A DNA stretch of 64,000 bases from Liquorilactobacillus aquaticus DSM 21051 (GCF_001436755.1 NZ_AYZD01000025.1:1-64000), one strand, 5' to 3'; positions 1-13,400 are shown, counted from the stretch's first letter. Translations and numbers: made by a program. The notes: generated by a model from the letters alone, not told the origin.

Positions 1-237
1 CGAACAGGTACCAGTGTCCCTTGATGTATTGCTGCCCATACTGCATTTGACCGTTGACGTTATAGTAAACCGTTTTATGTTGGTTAGCTATATACTGCAA
101 GCCAGTCTTCATTGCTCCAGTATTGTTGTCGAACAGGTACCAGTGTCCCTTGATGTATTGCTGCCCATACTGCATTTGACCGTTGACGTTATAGTAAACC
201 GTTTTATGTTGGTTAGCTATATACTGCAAACCAGTCT
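1..237. repeat. 129-bp tandem repeat encoding 43-residue binding modules
   Basis: Positions 1-108 recur at 130-237 with a single mismatch (position 101), so the period is 129 bp or 43 codons. The copies lie in frame in the minus-strand surface protein. The first copy starts at the window edge, so more copies probably lie outside. Near identity at the DNA level points to recent duplication or ongoing recombination. Confidence 0.9.
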
Positions 238-1807
238 GTTTTTTATTATCTTTATAGAGATACCAATGGGCATCCTCATAGAATTGCCCATTTTTTGATG
301 TTGTTTGACTTGAAGCTTCTTTGTCAGCATTTGCTTTTGCCGTATTCAAAGCCGCTGTATCAACCTTGAGCTTATTAACAGCTGCTGTATATGCAGCACT
401 AGCTGTGTTGTATGTTGCTGTAGCATTGTTCAATGTTGTTTGAGCAGATGCGATCTGTGCAGCTGTAGCACCGGTTGTATTTATTGTTACGTCAGTCGTA
501 TCGAAATTCGCCATTTTTAAATTTTCTTTTTCAAAACAACTAATAAATTCAAGGTGGATATTCCCATACTTATCAAAACTAACAGCAAAGAAATTCTCTC
601 CAAAATCATTCTTTAAAACAGAATCATCTATACCCAGCAAAGTAAGTGCACGTTCATATTCTCTGGACTTATCGTTAAATAGTATGTTGTGAATTGCATT
701 GTATAAATATTGCTTAGCGGTATACATTGTCATTGAAGTATCGTAATAGTCAGACAACGATTCCATAACTTCAATGCAATTTCCACTGGACAATAAACCG
801 TCATTAGCAAGAACTGTTTCAACAGCTGGCACATCTTCTCCCTTATATGATCCCTTATAATCATCATTTCTATGTTTGTAGCCACTCCACTGATCATTAT
901 TATAATTCTCAGCAATTTTTTTAGCATTATCAATCGAGCCATTAGTAACGACAAGCTTGATTATACTTTTTTGATTATCTGCCCCCGCCTTGCTGTTATG
1001 TTGAACAAAGCTTACTTGTTCTCTAAGATTATTAATCAACGCTACTGCATACGATGATAGTTCAATTGATTGCGCACTTGTCAAAGTATTTACATCAATT
1101 TTTGAACTCTTATCAGATGAATTATTATCAACAAATTTGCTATTCGTGCCAGTCCCTTCATCCAGTAATGCTGGATTATCAGCAACATTAACTTTCTGTT
1201 TATCTGTTAAATTAATTGTACTTCCATCAGCAGTCGATGTTTGGCTATTCTTAAGGGTATCTAAGTTTGATTGAGCTTTGTCTTTTGCTGTTGATGCAGT
1301 TGTTTTAGCACTAGATGCTTTATCGACTTCAACTTGATCATCGTTCACTTTTTTTTGTGCTGTTGCAACGCTACTATCCGTACTTGATGACTTTTGAACA
1401 CTTGCCCCTGCAATTGGTTTAGCCGCATTGGCTTGCGTAGAGCTTTTGCTCTGTGTATTAGTTGAATCTGATTGCATCGTCTTTACTTGCACTGCTTGTG
1501 TTTTATCTGTCTGATTTTGTTCTGTTTTATCTTGGACCGTTTGTGTTTGCTGCTGTGAACTTTCACTAGCGTCCTCAGTTTGTTTTTGTACATTCTTGGT
1601 ATTCGCGCTAGTGCTAGAACTAGAACTAGTTCTTGAGCTGCTCTGATAACTGCCAGTTGCTGGCTGGGACGTGCTGCTGGAAACTGTATTGTCATTTTTA
1701 CTAACAGTATCTGCCCGAGCTGTCGTAGCTATCGCAGTTCCAGCCGTTACAACCGCGGCTGCAACAGCAGTTCGTTTAATTAAGGTATTAATTTTTTTAG
1801 TCTTCAT
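1..1807 (-). CDS. Secreted SEC10/PgrA-domain surface protein with glucan/wall-binding repeats (C-terminus outside window)
   Basis: The frame is open from an ATG at 1807 to the window edge, about 602 residues. Residues 1-32 form a Sec signal peptide: a basic start MKTKKINTLIKR, an Ala/Val-rich core and a likely cut after ARA. A Ser/Thr/Gln-rich low-complexity stretch with coiled-coil character follows (about 33-230). Residues about 235-420 resemble the SEC10/PgrA surface-exclusion domain (LSSYAVALINNLREQVSFVQ near its start, IHLEFI near its end). An Ala/Thr-rich linker leads to Trp/Tyr-rich binding repeats from about residue 505, with an exact 43-residue period (QYIKGHWYLFDNNTGAMKTG). Such repeats bind wall polymers or alpha-glucan. 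The family is known from Enterococcus plasmid exclusion proteins and chromosomal lactobacillus adhesins, so adhesion is the likelier role. The gene at 30250-33180 shares the central domain but ends in an LPXTG-like anchor instead. Confidence 0.8.
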   Translation of the reverse strand, partial: MKTKKINTLIKRTAVAAAVVTAGTAIATTARADTVSKNDNTVSSSTSQPATGSYQSSSRTSSSSSTSANTKNVQKQTEDASESSQQQTQTVQDKTEQNQTDKTQAVQVKTMQSDSTNTQSKSSTQANAAKPIAGASVQKSSSTDSSVATAQKKVNDDQVEVDKASSAKTTASTAKDKAQSNLDTLKNSQTSTADGSTINLTDKQKVNVADNPALLDEGTGTNSKFVDNNSSDKSSKIDVNTLTSAQSIELSSYAVALINNLREQVSFVQHNSKAGADNQKSIIKLVVTNGSIDNAKKIAENYNNDQWSGYKHRNDDYKGSYKGEDVPAVETVLANDGLLSSGNCIEVMESLSDYYDTSMTMYTAKQYLYNAIHNILFNDKSREYERALTLLGIDDSVLKNDFGENFFAVSFDKYGNIHLEFISCFEKENLKMANFDTTDVTINTTGATAAQIASAQTTLNNATATYNTASAAYTAAVNKLKVDTAALNTAKANADKEASSQTTSKNGQFYEDAHWYLYKDNKKQTGLQYIANQHKTVYYNVNGQMQYGQQYIKGHWYLFDNNTGAMKTGLQYIANQHKTVYYNVNGQMQYGQQYIKGHWYLF

Positions 1808-2232
1808 TTTGACAAGTCCTTTTTTAATTAGGTAGTTTTTTATGTAGTAATTTATAATCTACATGATATTACTGCTCGTACTTGCAGTAAAACTAATCTG
1901 TTTTGATCGTAACGTGTCACTTATAATTCGACCAACCCTTTAAAAACTTTGCTGTATGCAGCATTCTTATGTATAAAATATTTTACCATAAACAATTATC
2001 AATCAATATTTTATTTAAGTCAATAAATATTTTTAGTTTTGCTTACTACTGGAGCCCACTGACTAAACTAACGTGAAATTCTGTCTCATACATACGTTAA
2101 CTGCTTATCAAACGGTGTCTCTGCCTAAAAGCCTACTCTAATGCGGTTACTTATTTCCGACCTTGCCTCTTTAAAATAAGCAGTAAGTACTTTCTGATAA
2201 AATTTTTTGATGAAAAAAGGCAATAAAAAAAG
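1808..2232. other. Gene-free stretch between surface-protein gene and CRISPR array
   Basis: AT-rich, with no credible ORF. It holds the 5' region of the minus-strand surface-protein gene, with a weak AAAGGAC-type ribosome site just upstream of the ATG at 1807, and a short inverted repeat listed separately. I see no clear terminator for the CRISPR transcript in it. Confidence 0.5.
1869..1890. promoter_or_regulatory. Inverted repeat TTACTGC-N8-GCAGTAA, possible operator
   Basis: A perfect 7-bp inverted repeat with an 8-base spacer lies 62 bp upstream of the surface-protein start codon. Its size and place would suit a regulator binding site. No regulator is identified, and chance is possible. 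Confidence 0.3.
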
Positions 2233-3911
<1,679 letters not shown>

Positions 3912-3940
3912 ACTAAATTAATCCCGTTAGACCGGTATCT
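3912..3940 (-). promoter_or_regulatory. Very short CRISPR leader between cas2-dnaQ and first repeat
   Basis: Only 29 bp separate the TAA of the cas2-dnaQ gene (3941-3943) from the leader-proximal repeat (ends 3911). Any longer leader or array promoter must therefore lie inside the 3' end of the cas2-dnaQ coding region, or the array is read through from the cas operon. Confidence 0.6.
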
Positions 3941-5778
<1,838 letters not shown>

Positions 5779-6450
5779 TTACACCTCGGTAATCACCGTC
5801 ATTAATCCCATCCCAAAAGCCTTCTCACGACCTAAACCATTGATAAGGGTTTCTTTGAATACATTTACATCCTGAACTTGTAACAAACCTTCAAACGTTA
5901 CGCGACTCAATCGCATACCGTGTCCTTTTTCACGATACAGGACTGGATAATCACGACTGACGATATCAAAAGCAAAACCATCATCATTACCTTCACTATT
6001 CAACAACCGTTGCCGAACAAGTCTAAATCCCGCCTTTTCAGACCTTTCATTTAACCATTGGCGCTGTTGTTTAACAGTAACATGTGGATACACTCGTCCA
6101 CGTTTTTTATCAGGTTGCAAAACAGAATAACTTGGATTAGCGGTTAATCTAAAGCGCATTATTTCACCAATTTTAATTGTATCCAAAAATCGATTGTAAG
6201 ATTTGGTTTCGACAGTGCCTGAAACACCATATTTTTCCAGTTGGCCTTCATCCGGTTCATTTTCACTTAATACTAGCAAATAATTTTTACCCGCTAGCTG
6301 ATCAAGCCGCCACAGATGGCGCTTTCGTTCACCGAGGTTGATTTCATCCGGAAAACTTTGCTCAACCCAATTATGATAAGCGCCCAAATGTGTTAGATCC
6401 TTAATTTTTTGTCGATTTTTAGTTGCTATTTCGACCCTTGATAAGTACAT
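5779..6450 (-). CDS. cas6e: CRISPR RNA endoribonuclease Cas6e (CasE/Cse3)
   Basis: The protein has 223 residues. It cuts pre-crRNA at the base of the repeat hairpin and stays bound to the crRNA 3' stem in Cascade. The early His in THLGAYHNWVEQSFP (about residue 26) matches the catalytic position of the family. The C-terminal glycine-rich loop (GREKAFGMGLMTV) is the RAMP signature. The repeat in this window has the CCCCGC/GCGGGG stem that Cas6e enzymes recognise. The gene sits 14 bp after cas5e and 3 bp before cas1. Confidence 0.95.
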   Translation of the reverse strand: MYLSRVEIATKNRQKIKDLTHLGAYHNWVEQSFPDEINLGERKRHLWRLDQLAGKNYLLVLSENEPDEGQLEKYGVSGTVETKSYNRFLDTIKIGEIMRFRLTANPSYSVLQPDKKRGRVYPHVTVKQQRQWLNERSEKAGFRLVRQRLLNSEGNDDGFAFDIVSRDYPVLYREKGHGMRLSRVTFEGLLQVQDVNVFKETLINGLGREKAFGMGLMTVITEV

Positions 6451-6464
6451 AGAGCGACTCCTCT

Positions 6465-7178
6465 CTAGAGAAAATTCATGATATCATGATTAGTATCTAC
6501 TGTTTGTTTTTTAAACTTATCATTGTTGAGTTGAACCCGCGTGCGTGAAACAGCTCGAAATCCAATTTGCCGACACCGCTGATCAAGCGAAATAACACGG
6601 TCTTTTACTAATTCAGGACCCACTTTAGAGTCTGGCAATAAATCAGCATCTGCAATCAGCTCAAGCCTGACAGACTCTTTTTTCGTTTTTTGACGAAACC
6701 ACTTAGATGCCTGCCACTTAAAATCTGTTAACACTTGAACTGGATCTCGATGATTAATTAAATGTAGTTGAAGCGGCCCAGCCGGAGCATTGGCACGGCG
6801 ACCAAAAAACAACTGGAACTTTGGATGTCGAAGTGCTGTTTGTAAGGAATCAATCAATTGAGCGTCCTCACTTCCAACTGCTACCATAAAAATAGCATCC
6901 TGCAAATAATCACGATAGGTTATTTTTCGCGTACTGAATTTCCATTCAACAGTTTGATAATCAGTCATTATTTGGCCGGGCTGATCAATGCGGACTGCAA
7001 ACTTTAACGTGTTAAGGTCAACAATTCGTGGATCATTACGCCGATAACCCATTGCTGCTGACAGCATTCCGATAACAGCACTTTTTGAAGGACATTTCCA
7101 AGTAGTCCGGCGGGCAAACGTAGCTTCATTGCCAAAAGATTGCAAAGGTGCATTTAATCTAATCGTTAAGGTCTTCAT
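6465..7178 (-). CDS. cas5e: Cascade subunit Cas5e (CasD)
   Basis: The protein has 237 residues. The N-terminus MKTLTIRLNAPLQSFGNEA is typical of Cas5e, followed by the conserved TKSAVIGML-type turn (here PSKSAVIGMLSAAMGYRR). Cas5e caps the crRNA 5' handle and contacts Cas7 and Cas8e in the surveillance complex. The first 20 bp overlap the end of cas7e, which implies translational coupling. No odd feature is seen. Confidence 0.95.
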   Translation of the reverse strand: MKTLTIRLNAPLQSFGNEATFARRTTWKCPSKSAVIGMLSAAMGYRRNDPRIVDLNTLKFAVRIDQPGQIMTDYQTVEWKFSTRKITYRDYLQDAIFMVAVGSEDAQLIDSLQTALRHPKFQLFFGRRANAPAGPLQLHLINHRDPVQVLTDFKWQASKWFRQKTKKESVRLELIADADLLPDSKVGPELVKDRVISLDQRCRQIGFRAVSRTRVQLNNDKFKKQTVDTNHDIMNFL

Positions 7179-8235
7179 TTTTTATCGCCTCTTTAAGTCC
7201 ATCATTAACTCGTTGCAAGAGCTCTGATAAATTAGCAACCTTTGCACCGGTATTCGTCTCAAACTTACTCAGAACAACGTTTAATTCTGGCGTATCAAGA
7301 TATTGCTCACTTATCTCAAATTCTTTTTCAAATTTTTCAATAGATTTTTTAAGATAACCATTCCTTGATTTTACTGGTTCTTCAAAAGCAGAAACTAAAT
7401 TAACTGGCGTGTCAGTACGAAGGTTAAGCATGGCATAACTAGGCAGCGTTTTGTTAGCAAATGTATTCTGCTTTCCTGATGGCATTGTCAACAGAAATTC
7501 TTTAATAAAAGCAACTGCACCAGTTATGGCACTATCTACATCCAGATTATGTATCAGCTCATTTACATTCACATTTGCGTAGCGATAGAGGGTTGATGAG
7601 TTAAACTCTAAGCTACCAAGCATTGCAGCCCCAGCATTGGACTTTGGTTGTAAATCGTCTAGAGCAGTAAAGTAATCATATTCTGGAACAACTTCATGTG
7701 TTGAGATGGCATGCGCAACTTGAGCAGAAGCGTCGACATTTAATTCTGGATTATCGGCTACCATACGTCCAAATAATGCAAGATCAAGGGATTGGTCACT
7801 CTTTAAAACTTTTTTAATTTCTTTCTTATTTAGGTCGGCATTACTGAGTGCATACTGAGCCAGTTTTTCAATTTGACCATGGCTCACTAAAAGCAATGCA
7901 CCTGTTTCGCTTGTTTTTTTATCAATTTTGACACCAGCAGCTTTGAAGACTTCAATTGCCTTTTCGAGTGCATCTTTCTCATCTAAGTCCTCATCTAATT
8001 TCATTAACTGGTCAATTAATAATTGAGCAGCTTCTTTTGTCCGAACACCAGCTGTTACATCTTCAGCTTTAAACCCCTGACGAACTGCGCGTTTCCAACT
8101 CTGTGAGGAAACCCGCGCTCGAGTTACACCACCATACAATGCAGTTTTAGGTGCACCTGTATCGTCACGGTTGAGGTTTGAAGAAGGTACAGTCTGTAAA
8201 ACATGTATGTCAAGGTACAAGTTTGGAGTAATCAT
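7159..8235 (-). CDS. cas7e: Cascade backbone subunit Cas7e (CasC/Cse4)
   Basis: The protein has 358 residues. The opening LYLDIHVLQTVPSSNLNRDDTG and the RVSSQSWKRAVR segment are hallmark Cas7e motifs. Six copies usually form the filament that holds the crRNA spacer. The start codon shares one base with the cse2 stop (TAATG), so the two are coupled. The 3' end overlaps cas5e. Length is normal for the family. Confidence 0.96.
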   Translation of the reverse strand: MITPNLYLDIHVLQTVPSSNLNRDDTGAPKTALYGGVTRARVSSQSWKRAVRQGFKAEDVTAGVRTKEAAQLLIDQLMKLDEDLDEKDALEKAIEVFKAAGVKIDKKTSETGALLLVSHGQIEKLAQYALSNADLNKKEIKKVLKSDQSLDLALFGRMVADNPELNVDASAQVAHAISTHEVVPEYDYFTALDDLQPKSNAGAAMLGSLEFNSSTLYRYANVNVNELIHNLDVDSAITGAVAFIKEFLLTMPSGKQNTFANKTLPSYAMLNLRTDTPVNLVSAFEEPVKSRNGYLKKSIEKFEKEFEISEQYLDTPELNVVLSKFETNTGAKVANLSELLQRVNDGLKEAIKNEDLND

Positions 8236-8852
8236 TAATTTTTCTTCCCTTCAGATTGCGTTTTTATGGATTTATTAATTGAATAAAAATATTGGCGTCC
8301 CCAATTCAATCGAACTCGATTGGCTTGTTCGTAGCTCATTTGAAAATGAAAAAGATCATCCGCCAAACGGGCGTAATCAATTTTACATGTTCGTTGGCTA
8401 ACCTTAAGAATGGCAACCAAATGTGTGAGTGAATTAATAACACTGTTAACATTCGTTGTCGCAAGCAGTGGCTGCACCCGCCGGTCCAACGCAACTCTAG
8501 CATCCTCGATTTGTCGTAAACTAGCTAAAGCCGCGAATAACGAAAGGCCCTCTGGCTTCTCATTATATTGATTAAACGATGACGAATAAACACAAGTATC
8601 GGTACTTTGCTGATGAATCGCATATAGTCGAACTGCTGCATAGGTTGCTATTTCCGCATATGTTGGTTCACCATTTTGACTCAACATTGGCTTTTGCAGT
8701 TCTGCCATCATTACTGGCCAAACTGATTGCGCTTGTGGACTTGCCATAGATACAGCGTGTCTTGCACTTGCAAGAACTGCTTTATTGATATTTCCATTCC
8801 TGTACAAATTACAAAGGATATTGTTAACGGAGATAACAATTGAATTTTCCAT
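8235..8852 (-). CDS. cse2: Cascade small subunit Cse2 (Cas11e/CasB)
   Basis: About 205 residues, mostly helical and basic (for example RVRLNWGRQYFYSI near the C-terminus), between cas8e and cas7e, where Cse2 always sits in I-E operons. Two copies stabilise the R-loop by contacting the displaced strand. I chose the ATG at 8852. An in-frame GTG four codons upstream (8864) abuts its own purine-rich stretch and is less well spaced. Similarity is weak by eye, so identity rests partly on context. Confidence 0.88.
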   Translation of the reverse strand: MENSIVISVNNILCNLYRNGNINKAVLASARHAVSMASPQAQSVWPVMMAELQKPMLSQNGEPTYAEIATYAAVRLYAIHQQSTDTCVYSSSFNQYNEKPEGLSLFAALASLRQIEDARVALDRRVQPLLATTNVNSVINSLTHLVAILKVSQRTCKIDYARLADDLFHFQMSYEQANRVRLNWGRQYFYSINKSIKTQSEGKKN

Positions 8853-8869
8853 ATATTTGATCACTCTTT

Positions 8870-10567
8870 CTAGAGGTTTAAATGTCGTTTCAAGTTATAC
8901 CTAAGATTATTATTTGACGTAAAAATGTTCTGAATAACTGACTTACCCTTCCTAACAGTTGTAATACCTCTAATATCTCTTGAAGTACTTGAATTCATCA
9001 ATTCTTCTGCAGAGCGTAACACAATTTTTCTTAAAGTTCGTTGCCATTCAAGCTCTTTCTCATCACGATTATCATCGTTTGATAATCCCGCTAGCCACTG
9101 TTTAAATGGTTCATTTAATCGATCATAGAACTTAGCACTATACTCGCTTGCAAATTGACGAGAATCAAGATTCCGAATCTGACCCACATTTGCAACAAAT
9201 TGCCAATAATCTTTACCAATTTGTTGTGTCAGATCAATGATATTTTCAATTCGTTCAGGCCAACGCTGTGTTTCTTTAGTATCAAACAGTACTTCAGCTT
9301 TGACGACCAAATCATCAGCTATTTCTGCGATAGGCGCCTGAGATGTAGCATTGCCGTCACTTACCAGAACGGCAGTTGATAGGTTAAGTTGCTTATTCGG
9401 CACTAGCATCCCTTTTTTCTCCAGAATGTGCAACCATGTAACGATTCCAGGTTCATGAGATATACTCTTGTCAACATTAACGTATTGACCAAAATTACGC
9501 CACATCGCAATCCCCAGAGAACGAGTACTTTTTACAGCTGGTTTAAAATCTTCTGCACCCCCTTGTGAATCTGGTTTCCAAGTCGTCATCGGTTCAATAA
9601 AAGCATTTTTGTTACTAAACATTGGTAACCCTGCACTGAAAATAGTTGGTTGACTTTGCTCATCCCATTCAATGTGTAATAATCGTGACCAAGTAGTATA
9701 TAACCCCGCTAAATCATCTGGTAAAATTAATTTTTTACGATTTGCTACATAATCTTGAAGATCTTCGTATTCCCAAACTGGTTTTTGAGTAACATATTCC
9801 TTTTTAGTAAATAAAATAAGGTTCAACATCAGAGTTTCAAATAGGGTAGCCCCATTTGCAAAGACCGGATTTAATTTATACAACCATCCTGAGGGTGTCG
9901 AAAACTTTTCGTTGGTGTCAACCTTTGTTTTGTCAGTAACACCAGTGAAATTTTGATACATAATCAGCCAACGCACCAACTCATCTAACGAAACATGATT
10001 TTTTTCGCCATCCGTTTTGGGAGTGAAAATATCTGGTGTATGATTACTTTCCGAGATAAGACGATTGATTTGTTTAACCGAAACTGTACCAGAACCCGTT
10101 GCAACTTTCTTTCTTTCAGGTACCACAGCATCATACTCATCCGCTGTTACCTGATAAAAGGGCTGCTCACCAAATAAATCAAACCGTTTTTGGTATCGTT
10201 TTAAATACTGAATTACAATTTTCGAAAAATGGCCTTGCTGAAATAATTGCTGCCAAGTTTTTTGCAAATCATCTTGTTCATAGTCATCCTCATCAACTGA
10301 ATTGATTATTTTTAAAGTCTCTGTATCAATTTCCAACCAATCATATCCCATGCCATCAGCATCAAACCTTGAATAGACAGTTGTCAGGATTGCTAATAAA
10401 AAGCGTAAGATAGCCAAATCTTGTGACCGCATCTCACCTGCTAGTCGACTATAATGCTGCGCGTTTTCAAATAGTTCAGTTAGGGATACTTCTTTATCTT
10501 GATTTGTTGCTTTATCAATCACTTTGATCCATGGATCGGTAACTAAATTAAAAACTTGGTTACTCAT
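8870..10567 (-). CDS. cas8e: Cascade large subunit Cas8e (CasA/Cse1)
   Basis: About 565 residues. The opening FNLVTDPWIKVID is the classic Cse1 N-terminus. It recognises the PAM, starts DNA unwinding and recruits Cas3. The start was set at the ATG at 10567 because AGGAGG ends six bases upstream. Upstream in-frame ATGs at 10573 and 10585 touch or precede that ribosome site. The chosen start overlaps the cas3 stop by 8 bp. The body contains the expected loops (FGEQPFYQV, LFNHP-like regions) and a normal C-terminal four-helix region. Confidence 0.95.
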   Translation of the reverse strand: MSNQVFNLVTDPWIKVIDKATNQDKEVSLTELFENAQHYSRLAGEMRSQDLAILRFLLAILTTVYSRFDADGMGYDWLEIDTETLKIINSVDEDDYEQDDLQKTWQQLFQQGHFSKIVIQYLKRYQKRFDLFGEQPFYQVTADEYDAVVPERKKVATGSGTVSVKQINRLISESNHTPDIFTPKTDGEKNHVSLDELVRWLIMYQNFTGVTDKTKVDTNEKFSTPSGWLYKLNPVFANGATLFETLMLNLILFTKKEYVTQKPVWEYEDLQDYVANRKKLILPDDLAGLYTTWSRLLHIEWDEQSQPTIFSAGLPMFSNKNAFIEPMTTWKPDSQGGAEDFKPAVKSTRSLGIAMWRNFGQYVNVDKSISHEPGIVTWLHILEKKGMLVPNKQLNLSTAVLVSDGNATSQAPIAEIADDLVVKAEVLFDTKETQRWPERIENIIDLTQQIGKDYWQFVANVGQIRNLDSRQFASEYSAKFYDRLNEPFKQWLAGLSNDDNRDEKELEWQRTLRKIVLRSAEELMNSSTSRDIRGITTVRKGKSVIQNIFTSNNNLRYNLKRHLNL

Positions 10568-13337
10568 CGTCATCCTCCTTTTCATAACTTAGTCCCAGTA
10601 TTGGGGAATAATGCAGCTTCCAACCAGCCAATTCTCCCAGATAATTTTTATCGAGGGGCAGCGCTAACGCCCCCCTTAACCAACGACTATCTTGCCAATC
10701 TGAAAAATAGTGACTTGTTTGTGTTTCAAGTTGAGAAATCACTTGGTTTATTTTGTAACTTGGTACAATAGCTCCTGGAATTTGGACAACTTGCTGAGCA
10801 ATTTTAATAGGTGAACAATCTTTTAAATTTTGCCCATCCATCAAAAAATCGCCTGTTCCAAGATGTTGAACTAAGATAACTTCTATTGTCTCCTGAATAT
10901 CACGAACAGCGGCAGCTGCTTTTCGCTCGTCAGTATCAACATGGTTCTGTCCTCGGCTTAACCAACCATGAATCGTCATGTCATCATCCGTTGCTGATAC
11001 CGCTAAATTGGGAGCATCAATTTGAAAAACCTCAGCTTTTTTCTCTTCACGTTGTAGGTCCGTATTGAACTTATCTCGTGCCTCAATTAATTGATCAACT
11101 TCCTTATCTGTGTTATTGTCGTAAACATTTTGCACCAAACTTGAAATATCATTCGGTAACTGAATTTTATCACTTAGAAAATGGTCTGTCTTCATTAAAA
11201 GGTACTTTTCATATATCGATTCATTTGCAGAACCATAATCACCAAATTCATTAATCCCCATAACGTAGAGCCGTGGTCGCTCTAGCGTCTTAGGTCGTTT
11301 AATACAGTGTCGATGTAGACGTCCTGCCCGTTGAAGTAAAAGATCCATTGGTGCAATATCCGTGAACATGACATCAAAGTCAATATCTAATGATTGCTCC
11401 AAAATCTGTGTCCCAATCACGATCATTTTATGTGGCCGGTCAGCATTCTTCCCGATAGTCTTTTCAAGTTTCTTCTCAAGAAACACACGGTCTGTTGCTA
11501 AAAAGGCTGAGTGCAGTACCATTAACTTAACATCGTCCGGTACCAACTTAGCCAATACTTGTGCATGTTTAACAGTATTAACGATAATACCTGCAATACC
11601 ACCATTACATATTCTTTGCAAAACGGTTTGAATTACTTCTGCATCAGTCACTTGAAGTCGTTTCACTTGAAGCTCGACAGACTTCTGATCACTTTGACCA
11701 TTAAAATCAGTTATCTGCTTAATTTCTTTATCATCAAGAATACTAAGTAAGGGATACGCCTGCTGGTTCTGCCATCCAATTGGAGCAATAACGTTTTTTT
11801 TAAAATGTTTTCCATATTTCCCCTTGTAGTAGGCTTTTAACAGTGCGTTGCGCTTTAATTTTGGAAGGGTTGCAGATAAAATTACCAGAGGAACGTGATA
11901 AGCCCCTAACCACTCAATTGCTTTGTATAGATATTGATTCATATAACTATCATATGCATGGACTTCATCAATAATGACAACTTTATCGCTAAATCCCAAG
12001 TGCTTTAAGAAGAGATGTTTTTGTTTAAGCCCCATCAGCAGCAAATTATCGATAGTCCCAACGGTGAATTTAGTTAAGATTGACTTTTTACCCGAAAACC
12101 AGCTATTAATAACGACCGCACCTTCATCATCTACGTTAGAAGCATTAGGGATTTGTCGATAATCTTCATTGAATTCAGCTTTACCATGCATTAACTTAAT
12201 AGAGAAGTTTTCATCTTGCATTTTAGCCAATACTTCCAGCCAGTCCTCCACTCGTGCAAACATTGCGTTTGTTGTTGCCTGCGTCGGTAATCCCATAAAC
12301 AAGCCATTTTGTCCAGTTTTAAACGCTAATTGCTCGGCAGCTAAAAGTGCGATTTCAGTTTTCCCTAGGCCCATTGGGGCTTCTATAATCACTACGCCGG
12401 GATCTTTTGTAGCAGCTATCGCTTTTGTCATAATCTGTTGGACTGGTCGTGCATTAAATCCCCAATATTTTTTATAAAGGTCATCTTTAGTGTCGATCTG
12501 ATCTGGTACCCATTCTCCCGTCTGATACCACACCATCATGGCATTTCTAAATCTCTTTTTCATATCTAACTCTTCAAATGATTGATCAAGACTAATCAGT
12601 GGAAATAGCGGTACTGCAGTGTCATTCCCCAAATATTCACTTGAAGCAAGCCAATCGGCCATGATAAGTAGTCCTTCTAATAGAACAGCCTCAGGTTGAT
12701 TAACGTCTGGAATTTCATCGACTGACTCATAGCCAGATAAATTCAATCCATACTTAAAAAGAGTCTTCTGCACTTGCTTCCAGTTTTCCTGGATTTTCTT
12801 ATCTGCAGAATTTTTTCCAACATCTCTCTGTAAGTAATTTGCAGTATAAGTTGCAATCTGTTTGTCCTGTGGTCCTTCCTCTGGTTTACCATGATGGGCA
12901 CCCACGATTGCAGTAATTGATTCAGGAACGCCTTCACGGTCTAAAATAGCTTCTCCTGCGCGTGCATGTTGAGATTCCTGAGGTGCTGCTAAAATTAATT
13001 CATCTAATCCTGTAAAACCGCCTTCAAAAAGCTTTTCCAATATTTCAATATCTAATTCACTATCACCATCAAAAGATCTCTTCACTTGAAACACAGGTGT
13101 TGCTTTACCAATATCGTGAATAAATCCAAGAAATTTAACCAGTTTTTCAATATTTTCCTCACTTGACCGTTGTGCAAGTAATTGTCTTTGCCCATCACTA
13201 AACCAGTGGTTAAAAAGCCAGTTGATAGTATTTTGTGTGTCAAGTAAATGTGTAATTAATGGTAACCAATAATGTTCACCTTCTTGGGACCGCTTTTTGG
13301 CCCACAGGGTCGTTACCTGTCTTGATAGAGAAATCAA
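10560..13337 (-). CDS. cas3: CRISPR helicase-nuclease Cas3 (HD plus SF2 helicase)
   Basis: The protein has 925 residues. The N-terminal HD nuclease carries H74-D75 in GFIHDIGKAT, with further metal ligands in SQHARAGEA (about 123) and GAHHGKP (about 148). The SF2 helicase shows Walker A at 320-327 (APMGLGKT), DEVH at 457-460 and SATLP at 488-492, then a C-terminal motif VI (QRAGRLHR). Cas3 unwinds and degrades DNA marked by Cascade. The start is TTG at 13337, chosen because AGGTGA lies six bases upstream. An ATG nearby is out of frame. It is first in the operon, the usual I-E order. Confidence 0.97.
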   Translation of the reverse strand: MISLSRQVTTLWAKKRSQEGEHYWLPLITHLLDTQNTINWLFNHWFSDGQRQLLAQRSSEENIEKLVKFLGFIHDIGKATPVFQVKRSFDGDSELDIEILEKLFEGGFTGLDELILAAPQESQHARAGEAILDREGVPESITAIVGAHHGKPEEGPQDKQIATYTANYLQRDVGKNSADKKIQENWKQVQKTLFKYGLNLSGYESVDEIPDVNQPEAVLLEGLLIMADWLASSEYLGNDTAVPLFPLISLDQSFEELDMKKRFRNAMMVWYQTGEWVPDQIDTKDDLYKKYWGFNARPVQQIMTKAIAATKDPGVVIIEAPMGLGKTEIALLAAEQLAFKTGQNGLFMGLPTQATTNAMFARVEDWLEVLAKMQDENFSIKLMHGKAEFNEDYRQIPNASNVDDEGAVVINSWFSGKKSILTKFTVGTIDNLLLMGLKQKHLFLKHLGFSDKVVIIDEVHAYDSYMNQYLYKAIEWLGAYHVPLVILSATLPKLKRNALLKAYYKGKYGKHFKKNVIAPIGWQNQQAYPLLSILDDKEIKQITDFNGQSDQKSVELQVKRLQVTDAEVIQTVLQRICNGGIAGIIVNTVKHAQVLAKLVPDDVKLMVLHSAFLATDRVFLEKKLEKTIGKNADRPHKMIVIGTQILEQSLDIDFDVMFTDIAPMDLLLQRAGRLHRHCIKRPKTLERPRLYVMGINEFGDYGSANESIYEKYLLMKTDHFLSDKIQLPNDISSLVQNVYDNNTDKEVDQLIEARDKFNTDLQREEKKAEVFQIDAPNLAVSATDDDMTIHGWLSRGQNHVDTDERKAAAAVRDIQETIEVILVQHLGTGDFLMDGQNLKDCSPIKIAQQVVQIPGAIVPSYKINQVISQLETQTSHYFSDWQDSRWLRGALALPLDKNYLGELAGWKLHYSPILGLSYEKEDDDE

Positions 13338-13375
13338 AAATCATCACCTGCATATATAGATTTATTTATGTAATT

Positions 13376-13400
13376 ATTATAGCTTAATTAACATAGTCAA
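13376..13400 (-). promoter_or_regulatory. Possible cas operon promoter overlapping the IS relic end
   Basis: Read on the minus strand there is TTGACT (13400-13395) and a perfect TATAAT (13381-13376), but only 13 bp lie between them, less than the usual 16-18. The TATAAT alone may serve with another upstream element. The TTGACT lies at the outer end of the IS256-type inverted repeat, so a hybrid promoter is conceivable. Confidence 0.35.
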
